Origin: Pestalotiopsis fici W106-1
Taxonomy: Eukaryota; Ascomycota; Sordariomycetes; Amphisphaeriales; Sporocadaceae
Direction of reading: 5' to 3'
Assembly (NCBI RefSeq): GCF_000516985.1
Contig: NW_006917101.1
Span: 2,348,834 to 2,412,833, forward strand
Length of the DNA: 64,000 bases
Part shown: piece after piece, positions 13,356 through 23,679 of the stretch
Layout: every line of letters starts with the position of its first letter
Position numbering within the stretch: position 1 is the stretch's first letter
Translations under genes and position numbers: made by a program
Notes under the pieces: model-generated
The model's database searches: none
Told to the model about the DNA's origin: nothing
Seen by the model: only the letters and a program-made list of their open reading frames with translations

Positions 13356-15128
13356 TCAAGCGACAATGCACTGCGATGAGTATGTACTATTTCTTCGACT
13401 ATTTCGAAGATGCCATGCGGTTGGCATATCGGGACGACCTCTTTCTCCCTCTTCTGGGCTCACATGAACCCAGACCTCGTCCCCTAGACAACGTGTGATT
13501 ATGCCGGCGAGTGGCTTGCCTGAAGCGTCTTTTGGCACTTTATCCTTTGGTGTTCTTCGGAACCAGCTCATCAGTCGGAGCCGAAATTCATTCGGTATCC
13601 GAAGGCGAGCCGCTATCCACTTTTCGTTGGGCTTGTGGGTGCTCGGCAATGAGTCGGTCGGGGATAGCGACTTGGTCTCGAGTATGCCCTCGTCTGCCCA
13701 AGAATTGCCAAATTTGTGCTCCTCTGGCAAGACGTGCCGAAGGAATTCCAACGAGGAGTTGACACTTAGCAAGATTGCCCGCCTAGGGTTGATGACGTTC
13801 TTTGCGAACCACGACATCCATCTGGGATACAGGACCGCAAAGTCCGTCTGCGATAAATGGGTTGATCCCTTGACGGTTGCCATCCAACACGGTGAACCAC
13901 TTTCCTGTGTATCTTTGCAAATATTGAGTACTGCATCAAAGTTTTCTGGCCAGTGCATGAATGCTTCAGAACCAATGGCAAGAAGTGGCTTGCGAACGTG
14001 ACTTTGATCACCTTCAACCTTTGGAATCGCGGGACCCCAAGCATCGAGGATGATGGACTGGCCAACCCAAGGGAATCTTTGTTCTTCCCGGGCGATTTGC
14101 ACTGAGGTGGCACCTCCAAAAGAATGTCCCATTACAGTAACATTGTTCAAGTGTAGTCGTCCGACCCAGTCCGACCAGTTGATATTCTCCAAGCCCTTTG
14201 AGCTTGATCCGACATTTCCTTTTTTGCGCAAATTATTCTTCAGAATCAGCTCGCCCTGACCATTGTTGATGAGCTCAAGAGCGTAATGAGCCTCGGCCAT
14301 CTCAGCCATCCTCATCTCGATTTGAGCATCACGGAGGTGATGATCCACGCCTCGCTGGTTGTGTGGCGAGGTGTCCTGGGCATTATCTTTTGGCCAAATA
14401 TAGTCGACGACATATGACCTTTTTGACTTGGTATTGTCAAGAATTCTGCCATCGGCCAGGTTACCGCTCGGCGGGATGTTGACATACGACCTCGCACCAC
14501 TACCATCACGATGTTCCACGGCTACTACAATGAATCCGTTGCTGGCAAGTTCTCCGCACACAGAGCTGTAACACGTCCGAGAACCACCCAGGCCGTGACT
14601 GAATATGATGACGGGGAATTGAGGTTTATCGCACACGTCTGCACCCGATGTCTGCTGGTCATGGCAATTTTTGGGACAACACTGCTCTCCAGGCCGGCAG
14701 CCCGCCAGCTTGGCGTTGCGGAATGCTGGTATCTTGGTGAACATGGTCGTAGCTGCAATATAAGCTGTAACGGGCATGTGGGGTATGTTTAGAAACTTGG
14801 CGTATCCTCGACACGTTGGAACTCGTGGTCTTGGGAGCCACGTTGCTCTGGAGGGTTGGTTCCCAGCCTTGGCGAAAGAGCTGGTATCGCAGGGATAGTA
14901 GAGTGCAAATAAAACCGTATCCATTCCCAGAGCATACACGTTATCCCTTTCAATCTGTGAAAAAGTCCGTGGTTCCCTGACTGGCAGTTCGATCTCCATA
15001 GTGCCTACGCTGTACGGCCCCGAGTACGATGGCAGGGCGTGAAAGACTCTCTCTCGGAAAGTTCTCGGGGGCGCCTGAGCAGGTTTTGGCTGCCGTCCCT
15101 CGGCGCGCTTTTGCTCTTCCGTTTCCAT
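13356..15128 (-). CDS. PAF-acetylhydrolase-like lipase (phospholipase A2 group VII type)
   Basis: A single uninterrupted frame of 590 aa starts at an ATG (METEEQKRAEG). Residues 173-213 read PVIIFSHGLGGSR and then VVAVEHRDGSGARSY, the oxyanion-loop region typical of PF03403. The nucleophile elbow GHSFGG lies at 334-339 (Ser336), a candidate acid Asp362 sits in ILDAWGPAIP, and a candidate His424 sits in GSTHLSQTDF, completing a Ser-Asp-His triad. The family hydrolyses short or oxidised acyl chains at sn-2 of phospholipids. No signal peptide is evident, so the fungal enzyme is probably intracellular. A cysteine-rich insert (about 149-166) is unusual for the family core. The C-terminal 100 residues are probably peripheral. 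Confidence 0.9.
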   Translation of the reverse strand: METEEQKRAEGRQPKPAQAPPRTFRERVFHALPSYSGPYSVGTMEIELPVREPRTFSQIERDNVYALGMDTVLFALYYPCDTSSFAKAGNQPSRATWLPRPRVPTCRGYAKFLNIPHMPVTAYIAATTMFTKIPAFRNAKLAGCRPGEQCCPKNCHDQQTSGADVCDKPQFPVIIFSHGLGGSRTCYSSVCGELASNGFIVVAVEHRDGSGARSYVNIPPSGNLADGRILDNTKSKRSYVVDYIWPKDNAQDTSPHNQRGVDHHLRDAQIEMRMAEMAEAHYALELINNGQGELILKNNLRKKGNVGSSSKGLENINWSDWVGRLHLNNVTVMGHSFGGATSVQIAREEQRFPWVGQSIILDAWGPAIPKVEGDQSHVRKPLLAIGSEAFMHWPENFDAVLNICKDTQESGSPCWMATVKGSTHLSQTDFAVLYPRWMSWFAKNVINPRRAILLSVNSSLEFLRHVLPEEHKFGNSWADEGILETKSLSPTDSLPSTHKPNEKWIAARLRIPNEFRLRLMSWFRRTPKDKVPKDASGKPLAGIITRCLGDEVWVHVSPEEGERGRPDMPTAWHLRNSRRNSTYSSQCIVA

Positions 15129-15920
15129 GTTTGTTATGGACGACGATAATATGATCGACCCTGTCTGCTTGCGATTAAGTGATGTTTAATGAGTGTGCTA
15201 TCCATGTGGTAGATTTTTGCAAGAATGTTCGTCAGCTTGCTGACTGACCGGGGCAAATTATCCTTTGCATTTGTGGAATTATTCGTCAGTGCGAAAGAAA
15301 ATTCCTCATTTGAATTTTTGTGAGAAAAAGGACGGAATATTTGTTGGTGTTGTCTTCGGGTCGCGTGCGAGCCGCAGATCTAAGACCAACCTGACGTCAT
15401 ATGGATCTGACTAGAATAAGGCCCGTCCTTCTCGAATCGGCGCCAGAACCTCCCGACACAAGGAACCCGCTTCCAATTCCTTCACCGAGGCCGAATAGAG
15501 AAGGAAGAGGATCGTGGTTAATACTTTCTCGCAGGGTTCTGGCATCGAAAATTCCCAACACAGTACTTTCTTCTTCTTCTCTTGCGATTCAATCGATTGT
15601 GGGTGTCTTGTCACACGACCATTCTCAATCAACTCCGGCGCCGTCTGTTTGGTTGGGACCTGCGTTAAGTCCTTGTGATTGCTGCTTGGCAACAACCTTT
15701 TCATTGGATTGTTCCTAGCCCTTGGAGATGACTTAGAATCTGGCCATAGTTATTTTTGACACTTGACAAAAAAGCTTCGCCCTCCACGTGTTTGTACGTG
15801 CAATTATGTTTTCATAGGCCAATACCCTTGCTGTGGCACTTGGTTCATCAGCGGTAATTCCTGGAGCCTCATTTTACTACTAGGGCGCCAATATTAAACC
15901 TTTAGAGGACTTCGCGTCCC
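15129..15920. other. intergenic, PAF-AH upstream and SnoaL downstream flank
   Basis: This is the promoter region of the minus-strand lipase and the 3' flank of the SnoaL-like gene. A 105-codon plus-strand frame at 15401-15718 has no family features and is not called. No RNA gene is seen. Confidence 0.5.
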
Positions 15921-16668
15921 TCATTTCGGCATAATTTTGCTTTCACTCATGACTTCCATCACTCGCAGGTTGCCGTCCGCCCAAATTGGAATGATTTTTT
16001 GCACTCGTATCCTCCACGGATTCTCTCCTTTTTCTTCCAGCTCAGGCACTCGTACTACTTCATACTCGGCTCGTCCCTGTTACGTTGCATGTCAGTCATT
16101 AATTTCATTTCTGAGTGGGTAGGAAATTACATACGCCATTGTGCGTGATTGGTCCACCTTCGGCTGCCTGACGGACCATGTGAGCGCCTCCATTTCCAAT
16201 TGCTGTAACCGTGCTGGGCCGGACTGCCTTTGGCCCCGGCTGCGGCAGTCGAACCACTACGCCACTGCAAGAATTAAAGTGATGGTTAGTCTGTCAAGGC
16301 CTTCAAAATTCAACATACGCACTGATATACTTTGATTGATTACTAACCTTGCATAGTGTTGAGCATGATCAAACTTTTTGATCAGATTGGTGACGTCTTC
16401 CGCCCATTCCCTGCTCTTGAAAGTTATGGGCTCGCCGCCAAACATGGCCGTGTAGTCAATAACGCATTCGGACGTGTAGACTTCCTCCTCGAGGCCTTCG
16501 GCATATTGTAAGTCGTAGTAGAGTACCTAGTTTTTTCTTATCAGAGAGAACTGCTGAATTTGGGCCGGCCGCGATTAGAGTCTTTCCCTGTCGTACCTGC
16601 TTGTGAATTGTGTCCTCAATGTTGGACTTGTCGAGTAAATAAGTTTGGATATCGTAAGAGGATGCCAT
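15921..16668 (-). CDS. SnoaL-like (NTF2-fold) protein
   Basis: The gene has four exons (16668-16597, 16526-16348, 16264-16135, 16076-15921), encodes 178 aa, and is too fragmented to appear as one long frame. The spliced protein begins MASSYDIQTYLLDKSNIED and contains VLYYDLQYAEGLEEEVYTSE, then IDYTAMFGGEPI, DHAQHYASGVVVRL and a terminal PWRIRVQKIIPIWADGN. The order of an N-terminal helix, a cone-shaped sheet and a final IWADGN strand fits the SnoaL_4-like family, often polyketide cyclases, dehydratases or proteins of unknown activity. All junctions keep phase and use GT...AG. It is divergently arranged with the EasG-like reductase, about 660 bp away, so shared control is possible. Confidence 0.8.
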
Positions 16669-17330
16669 TTTAACTGCTTGCTATAGTGCTCCGCTTGTGA
16701 TGATCAAGGTGAATTTTATAGGGGAAAAAAGCAATGGTCCTGCTGCCATTAATATACTACCTTACCCCAAATCTCAAAGTCTGCCACAAAGAGCTACTTG
16801 ATTAGCTCTCGACAATGTAAGCACCAGCGCAAGGTGCATTGGTAACTCTCTCATCGCGCAATTGACCGTCCGTCCTAGACGCCGTTAATTCCTCTGCTGA
16901 GGGAGGGTCACGACGATCCACTGGTACCAGGAGGCTGCCAAGTAGAAGCGCCCATGTTTGATGACCCAAAGCTGTGATCCGCCTAAATCCGACTATAAAG
17001 TCCGGCCACGCTTATATCGCGGGGATCCTCACGGTGCATACGAGCAAACAAGAAGCGCGGGGGAAGGTCTTGGGCCCCGGTACTTTAGTAATCATAGACT
17101 TCCCCAATCATATAAGAAACGCATAAAAATGACTTTACCCGTATAATGTATTGGCTTCCATCTACTTTCGAACAATTCAAGCCTCCCAGTTGAAAAGGCA
17201 GTCAAGTGCGGCATACCTGGGAGCCTTGGCTGTTTAGATACTGTAACGGATTACTAGACGATCGCTAGCCTTAGTACTTACCTCGAACAAACGAACTCAG
17301 CACATCACTCTCGTGAGCTTGCATCTCACG
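16669..17330. promoter_or_regulatory. shared divergent promoter region, SnoaL-like / EasG-like
   Basis: These 662 bases separate two divergent start codons (16668 minus, 17331 plus) and must contain both promoters. No clear operator is identified by eye. Co-regulation of the two enzymes is an inference from the arrangement only. Confidence 0.4.
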
Positions 17331-18350
17331 ATGTTCACTGGCACGATTCTTCTACTCGGCGGGACAGGCAAGGTTGCCTCAGAGATTGCGCCCCTGCTAC
17401 ATCCCACGTATCCCGTCCTACTCGCATCGCGCTCTGGCACGAGTCCCGACCCGGCCAAATACGCTGGCGTCAAGTTTGACTGGGACGACAAACAGACGTG
17501 GGAGTCGACACTCTCAGCAGGACCGACTCCGGTCACTTCGGTGTGGATCGTTCTTCCGACCGCACTGGATCCTGCTCCCTTGGTGCGAGAGTTTATCAAC
17601 CTGGCCCGCGAGAAGGGAACCCTAAGATTCGTGCTTCTCAGTTCGAGCCAGCTAGATGAAGGCGTCGCAGCATGGGGCCAAGTTCATCAATACCTCCGAG
17701 AGCTTGGTGAGAATGGAGATGTAGAGTGGGCTGTTCTCAGACCCAGCTGGTTCCAGGGCATGTCAAGAAACATCCGATAATTTGCCAATAATAGGCTGAC
17801 AACTATCTTTAGAGAATTTTTCTACCCAGGATCACCACATCAAGTCCATCAAGGATGAGAATAAAATCTATTCTGCAACAGGATCAGGAAAAATCCCCTG
17901 GGTCTCTACGCGCGACATTGCAGCGGTTGCGCATCATGCACTTACAGATCCTCAAGCACCCAATAGTGACTCGCTAGTATTGGGCGGACAACTATATACT
18001 TATTCAGACGTAAGTATCAGTGCCATTTCTTCTTCTTCCTATCATCAGTCTACAAACCGCCATGTATAGAATAGAATTCTAATGCGCACTCTAATCAACA
18101 GCTGGCTGGTATCTTCAGCAAAGTGCTGGGTCGAGAGATTGTGTACCAAGAGCTCACGGAGAAAGAGCTTGCGGCGCGCCACTACTCATTTAGCGTGCCA
18201 GAAAAGTATGCTGATGTGTTGGCATCTCTTGACACAAATATTAAGAACGGAGGTGAAGATCGGTTGAATGATGTCGTTTTGTCAGTGACGGGAGAAGAGC
18301 CCAGGACATTTGAAGATTTCGTTGAAAAGAATAAGGCAGTTTGGCAGTGA
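17331..18350 (+). CDS. NmrA-type NAD(P)-dependent reductase, EasG/FgaFS (festuclavine dehydrogenase)-like
   Basis: Three exons (17331-17757, 17813-18009, 18102-18350) give 290 aa, the usual length of the ergot FgaFS/EasG family. The nucleotide motif LLLGGTGKVAS is at residues 6-16. Further family marks are FVLLSSSQL, AVLRPSWFQENFS, KIYSATGSGKIPWVSTRDIA, and the C-terminal KVLGREIVYQEL, NDVVLSVTGEEPRTFEDF. In ergot pathways this family reduces the iminium of chanoclavine-I aldehyde to clavines, but homologues are also common outside ergot clusters. The first intron appears to use a GC donor (GGCATGT at 17757-17763) with an AG acceptor. GT alternatives break the frame before ENFS. No prenyltransferase (DmaW), EasC or EasA lies in the window, so the substrate is unknown. 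Confidence 0.85.
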
Positions 18351-19013
18351 TGGATTATCTTGTTTTCCTGTCCCGTGTTGGACACAAAATCAACAGGTAC
18401 TATGTATAGGCAAATAGCCTACTAGAGGTGTTGTATGCCTGTGCTGCATAGGCGGAGGCTGCCCCGACTCCTGGTCAAAATTGGCCCCCATCGAGTCAGC
18501 ATAAGCGCCTAAAATTCTTGAAGGGGCGGTCAGCGCCCTAATGATTGCCGCTGACTCTTTCACCGTCGATTACTTGATGATTCTCATTTGCATTCTAGGT
18601 ATGGTATTTTACGTAGCAAACAAGATGGCATTGAAAAAGATGAAGACTTATGCGAGGGTCGCCGCGCCGACAGATTCTGGGGTTGAATCTCGCTAGTGAA
18701 ATCTACACTGTCCCCCAGCCTGAGATCAGACCCACGTGGGGAGCAGAGGACCCCTGACTCGGCTCCTTCCGTAAACGGATTTTGACGATAGCTTCACTCA
18801 CTTTTTTTTTTTTCCGTCCTTCTAGGCTCGCCGAGGCCGTTGGGACCCACTTTTGGGGTCTTAGACAAAGAAAAATAGATTAGATTTGCCCCTTGCAGTC
18901 TTCATCTCCCATTTCATTTCTTTCTGTTCATAAACGATCAATTTCGACCTTGTTGGCGGTGGCAGTGCGGTCTTTGGGAAACGGGTTTGGGCAACAGTGC
19001 GCTCTTTTCAGCC
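18351..19013. other. intergenic, methyltransferase promoter side
   Basis: This is the 3' flank of the EasG-like gene and the upstream region of the methyltransferase gene. It holds a T-run at about 18801-18813. No supported coding sequence is seen. Confidence 0.5.
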
Positions 19014-20228
19014 ATGAGTCTCATCAGCGGTCAACTTCAGGCTCCGACGAGCAGCTTGCCGTCGCTGCGCTCGCTTGATGAGTCCTCGGAAGAATGCATC
19101 TTCTCGGCGTTGCGCAACCTCTATGCGCTCTACTGCCCGTTGTCCTCGGCGCTGATCTTTCAGCATCCAAAGACAAAACCCGCCGCGCCGGTCAGCGAGG
19201 TCCCCACACCGCTGGTTGATTCCGGTTACGTCTCTGGCGACGAGGATGGAGACGAGTACGATGATGCAGACATTCTCGAGACTTTGCGCGCCGATGCCTT
19301 TGAGCGCAACCATGCCACGTCGTGGCTGACTGGCTTCATCGCTCGTGCTGAGGGCTTATCGATCTGGAAGTCGGAGGAAGCGTGCGAAAACGCCATCGAC
19401 CAGGCGTCGTACGTACTTGCATCCTTCAGCAGCACCGCGGAGGAGAATCAGGACGATGAGGATATCGATATTTTCCGCGATTTCTCGTTTGACTTGGGAA
19501 CCGCTGCTGCAGATGGGGAAGAGCCCACAAAGATTCAGATCCAGCTTTTAGACAAGGCCATCGGCGCGAGATCTGATCATACCGACGTTGGATTGCAAAG
19601 CTGGGGCGCATCAATCGTTTTCTCGGATCTCTTATGCGCTTCCCCTGAGCGCTTCGGCTTGACAAACCTCTGCCGCGCACCTCGTGTCCTTGAGTTGGGC
19701 GCCGGCACGGGACTGGTCGCCTTGACCCTGGCGAAACTGTTTCCTCTGATTGGAACGACCGACGCCAAAGTTGTTGCAACCGATTACCACGCCGCGGTGC
19801 TCGCCAACCTGAAAGACAACGTTACCGCCAATTTTCCGGATTCGGCATCGCCCTCTTTGGAGGCATGTCTTCTTGATTGGGCAACACCCACCTTTGATGC
19901 ACCGCTCGACGAGCCCGCGGACCTCATTGTCGCTACAGATGTTATCTATGCTCCAGAACATGCAATCTGGCTGCGTGACTGTGTCGCTGCTTATCTCGCT
20001 CCCGGTGCTATTTTCTGGCTCATGGTGGCACACCGGCGGGACGGCAAATTCGAAGGCATAAGCGATACTGTCGCATCCGCGTTCGCCAATCCGGCTGATC
20101 TGCCAAGAGATAAGGCTGGACGTGCTCTCAGCATACTGTCGGAGGAGCGGGTCGAAAAGCGTCGTGGCATCGGTCGTGGAGATGAGAGTCACTACAACCT
20201 ATTCAAGATTGGTTGGTCGGCGCAATAG
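19014..20228 (+). CDS. protein-lysine methyltransferase, EEF2KMT/EFM3-like (Methyltransf_16)
   Basis: A single exon encodes 404 aa. ATG at 19014 (MSLISGQLQ) is preferred over an upstream in-frame TTG. The SAM-binding motif I is VLELGAGTGLVALTLAKLF, followed by the acidic VVATDYH loop and the post-I motif DLIVATDVIYAPEH typical of the METTL21/FAM86 group. The N-terminal third has an acidic insert (SGDEDGDEYDDAD), then LQSWGASIVFSDLL, which precedes motif I in this family. Family members methylate a lysine on a single protein substrate, elongation factor 2 for EFM3/EEF2KMT. The exact substrate is not provable from sequence alone. The protein is probably cytosolic, with no signal or membrane segment. 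Confidence 0.85.
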   Translation: MSLISGQLQAPTSSLPSLRSLDESSEECIFSALRNLYALYCPLSSALIFQHPKTKPAAPVSEVPTPLVDSGYVSGDEDGDEYDDADILETLRADAFERNHATSWLTGFIARAEGLSIWKSEEACENAIDQASYVLASFSSTAEENQDDEDIDIFRDFSFDLGTAAADGEEPTKIQIQLLDKAIGARSDHTDVGLQSWGASIVFSDLLCASPERFGLTNLCRAPRVLELGAGTGLVALTLAKLFPLIGTTDAKVVATDYHAAVLANLKDNVTANFPDSASPSLEACLLDWATPTFDAPLDEPADLIVATDVIYAPEHAIWLRDCVAAYLAPGAIFWLMVAHRRDGKFEGISDTVASAFANPADLPRDKAGRALSILSEERVEKRRGIGRGDESHYNLFKIGWSAQ

Positions 20229-21186
20229 AGGGAAGCACTGGGTATGATGTTGGAGCAGTACGATATCGGACGATGTTCATGAGCGCATGTTTCGAAGAGA
20301 TGGATGGATACACACTATAGAGAGCAGAAGATGTATACGGAGCATAATGAGGGTTTACGACAATAGATACAAAGAAGCGTAGATTAGACCATACACGAGA
20401 GCTTAGAATGGTCACCTAGTCTGCAACAGACTAATAGGGACCTGGGTTTAGAAGATAGATGATGATTTAAGGATGGGACTTCTTCAGCCGCTACCTATCA
20501 TTTAACTACCTGATTTAGACTTTTCAATGCGCATGTGACAGTGGGCATGCCAACGGACATCTATACACACCTTAATTTTGCCCAGCTTTTTTTCCCCCCC
20601 GTAGCTGCAAGACGATGACATTGCTTTTTTGCGATCAATCTAAATGTCATTACTGCCAAGTCTCGCTTCTCATCATGCAAAGTCCCACAATGGCCATGCT
20701 ATGATAACAAGTCAGTACTATAATTAGGTTTCATCCCGTTTGCCATGGCAATTGACCTCTAATGCTTCCAAAGCTCATGTTCAGCAATGTCATACAATAG
20801 GTATATATTCAATACATGACGTGCAAGAAATACCCATCTTGAACCTTTTTGTCTTGTTTGTTTAATGATATTTTAGTTGAGCTGCCAACTAACTGCTGTG
20901 GCTTATATCTGGACGTCAGCCTCATTCACATGTGGGGCCTCATCTCCAGCAGTCCCAGCTCTTTCCACCTTAGTGAGGTCATTTGTGGCGCCTGCATTTA
21001 GCCGTGGAAGCCTCTGAGGAAACCAACCAAAGCAACATTGATGTGATCCCCCACGAGACATATCGCGTCCAATATCAGCTGCAACGTTACAGGTCACCAT
21101 GAGGGTAAAACAAAATTCTTATCTCTAAAGTTGCGCGCATTTCTAGTACTTGAAGCTGGGACATTCCCGCGACTCATTTGTACCCC
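20229..21186. other. intergenic, Rmd1-like promoter side
   Basis: About 960 bases between two plus-strand genes. A 65-codon minus frame at 20903-21100 is not credible. No tRNA or repeat is recognised, apart from short T and C runs at about 20587-20600. Confidence 0.5.
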
Positions 21187-23143
21187 ATGGCTTCGTCAAA
21201 ACGCGGGCCCTCGGTCCTGGTAAGGCCACACATTCTCTCTCTTTCATCAGAGGCCTTTGGGACATATCATGATATCATATACACCATGGACGGTTCTAAC
21301 ATGATTACCACATCAATAGGTCACCGACTCGAGACAGCGACCTCCATCTCGAGGGACGCCTCAACGACCAGGCACTGGTGCCGGTGGAGGACCCTCGCGC
21401 ATGCCGTCGATGCGCTTCATATCCGTCGACAATGTACTCCAATATAACTCAGAGATACCCTCGGGACAACCCCGTCTGCCGCCCGGACAAAGTCCAGCAA
21501 TGCGAAGAATGAGTGCACGGGGCCTAGCAAACCTTCCATCGAGACACGGGCAGGCAAACATGCCATCGCGAACAACCAAAATCAGCGAAAAGTTGGTGCT
21601 CCTGCCAGAAACTGAAGAGAAGGCCGATGGCTTTGATGAAGAAGGCGAGGGGGTCTTCAAAGATGACGATGACGAAGGGCCACCAAACGATGAAGAGCTG
21701 GACATTCTGAAGAAGCGAGCTGGCGTGCGCGGAAAGAGCTATGCCGAACGTCTACCCAAAGGTCAGAGGACAGACAAGGTGTCCCGGCTGACGGCCTACT
21801 GCACTGCACAATCGTACAAGATGAAGTCTACATCCGAGTTCCTGCGCAAGAAGCACGACGCGAAGACCAAGCTGTACGACGATTGCCTGTATAGTGTCTA
21901 CCACATCCCGATATTGCCAGGTGTGGACGGCTACCGGGTCAGAAGTCGGCCGATCCTCAAGTCGCCAGGTACCGGCAAAACGTTACTTGACATTGAGATT
22001 GAAAGAAGCGAACTCCGAGATGAGCACATGGGTTATGAGGAATACCACTACGATATGCACAACGATGAGAATGGGGGGCACCGTGGCTCTGAAGAGCGCG
22101 GCCGCGACATGAGCAGGCCGCAGCCGCAGCGCCACCAAGATGATGATTCCATCAGTCCCGTGAACAGGCTTGCGCCCGATGCAAAGCATTTTGCCGAGAT
22201 GTTTGTCTTTTCTTACGGCGTCGTGGTATTTTGGAATTTTACCGAGACGCAGGAAAAGAACATTTTGGCTGATCTCGCATTTGCCGAGAACGAGTCAGGG
22301 GTGTCACTGGTCACACGCCCCCTCGATCAGAGTGACTTTGAGACGGAAGAGTTCCATTTCGAATATCGTAGCGACATCAAGCGCCCTCGCATTTTCAACG
22401 ACATGATTACTCTGTTGCCGAAATCCGATCACATGGTCAAGCTCACCATTAGCCATGCGATTGCGCAAAGTACCAAACTCTGCTTTTTTGAGGAACGCAT
22501 GTCCGAGACCATGCTGGACGCGCAGCACGTACCGAAGCGGCTGGCTTTAACCGGAGAGTTGAACATGACCAGGACGGAAATCGTCAAAATCCTTGGCCGC
22601 TTATTCAAGAGCCGCGTGGACATTAATCTCTGTGAGCGGCAGTTGTTGCATCAATACAGGAATATTTGCTGACGAGAGAATAATCTAGCTTCCAATATTC
22701 TGGACGTTCCCAATTTCTTTTGGGATTCTGAGCCGACCTTGCATCCGCTGTATGGCGCGATTCGCGAGTACCTGGAAATCGATCTGCGCACAAAGGTCCT
22801 CAATGAACGGTGCCGGGTATTTCTGGACTTGGCCGAAATCTTGTCAGACTCGGTGGCCGACTCTAAGATGAGCGCAATCACGTGGATCATCATCATTCTT
22901 ATCATCGTCAGTATTCTTGTAACTGTTACTGAGGTTGCGCTTCGATTTGGAATCCTGTCCAAGGAGAAGGGCAGGAATGAAGGCAGCTCTCACGATGCAG
23001 AGGTACTACGGACCAGGCTGCACGGTGCCATTGCAAATGCCACCCTGGACGAACTGAAGATTTGGAGTGCAGGCTTGAGTGATGAAGAGAGGAGTGCTGT
23101 CTGCGGATCAGATTACGTGGGCACAACCTTTGCTGGCATTTAA
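21187..23143 (+). CDS. Rmd1/RMND1-family protein (DUF155) with C-terminal membrane segment
   Basis: Three exons (21187-21219, 21320-22631, 22689-23143) give 599 aa. The first exon codes only 11 residues (MASSKRGPSVL). The disordered N-terminus is followed by the DUF155 core: YCTAQSYKMKSTSEFL, FVFSYGVVVFWNFTETQEK, then FNDMITLLPKSDHMVKLTISHAIAQS and LFKSRVDINLSSNILDVPNFFW across the last junction. A single membrane helix near the C-terminus (MSAITWIIIILIIVSILVTV) is preceded by a helical stretch with LNERCRVFLDLAEIL. Yeast Rmd1/Rmd8 and human mitochondrial RMND1 belong to this family, and RMND1 supports mitochondrial translation. This protein lacks a clear mitochondrial presequence, resembling the long fungal Rmd1/Rmd8 forms. 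Confidence 0.9.
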
Positions 23144-23679
23144 TAAGGAAAGCAACATTTACAATACGGCAGCCTGGCGTTCTTTGCGTGTATATTTTGA
23201 TACCCTGAACTTTGTTGAGGGCATTAGATGGTCGGTGCATCGGATTGGAGTTCAGGTTCATACATCATAGGGTTCGCGTAATAACAAAAACTTTTTGCTG
23301 TTTGACTTTATCCTCGACCATCGTCTGACCTGTAAACAGAGGACGTGGTCGTCCTTGACTAGCTAAAAAATATTTTTGACGATGCCATTTTCTGGATTCC
23401 ATCTTTGCCGGCCCAGAAAAAAATATGTCACTAAGCAAGAAATCCAGAGAGTGACACCTGGTGCCCCGGGTTCGGGGATACGATGACATCAAGGTGGAAT
23501 TCCTCCAAACCATGACCAACACTTGAGCTACAACGATACCTCGGCCCATGGCATTGTCACAAATGGATGTGCATCGGGAACATTATTTTCTTGGCCGAAG
23601 CGACGGTAGTATAGAATCAAATCCATTCTCTCATGGGTGATCCTATTTGGATATGATATATCTCGCCAAGTTGGATATT
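23144..23679. other. intergenic between convergent genes
   Basis: About 540 bases between the stop codons of the Rmd1-like gene and the oxidoreductase, presumably 3' UTRs. Nothing else is recognised. Confidence 0.55.

Noticed and set aside
15401..15718. 105-codon plus-strand frame
   Set aside because: No domain or splice support; lies in the promoter of the PAF-AH-like gene.
16669..18350. Ergot alkaloid cluster around the EasG-like gene
   Set aside because: No dimethylallyltryptophan synthase, catalase-like EasC or old-yellow-enzyme EasA within the window.
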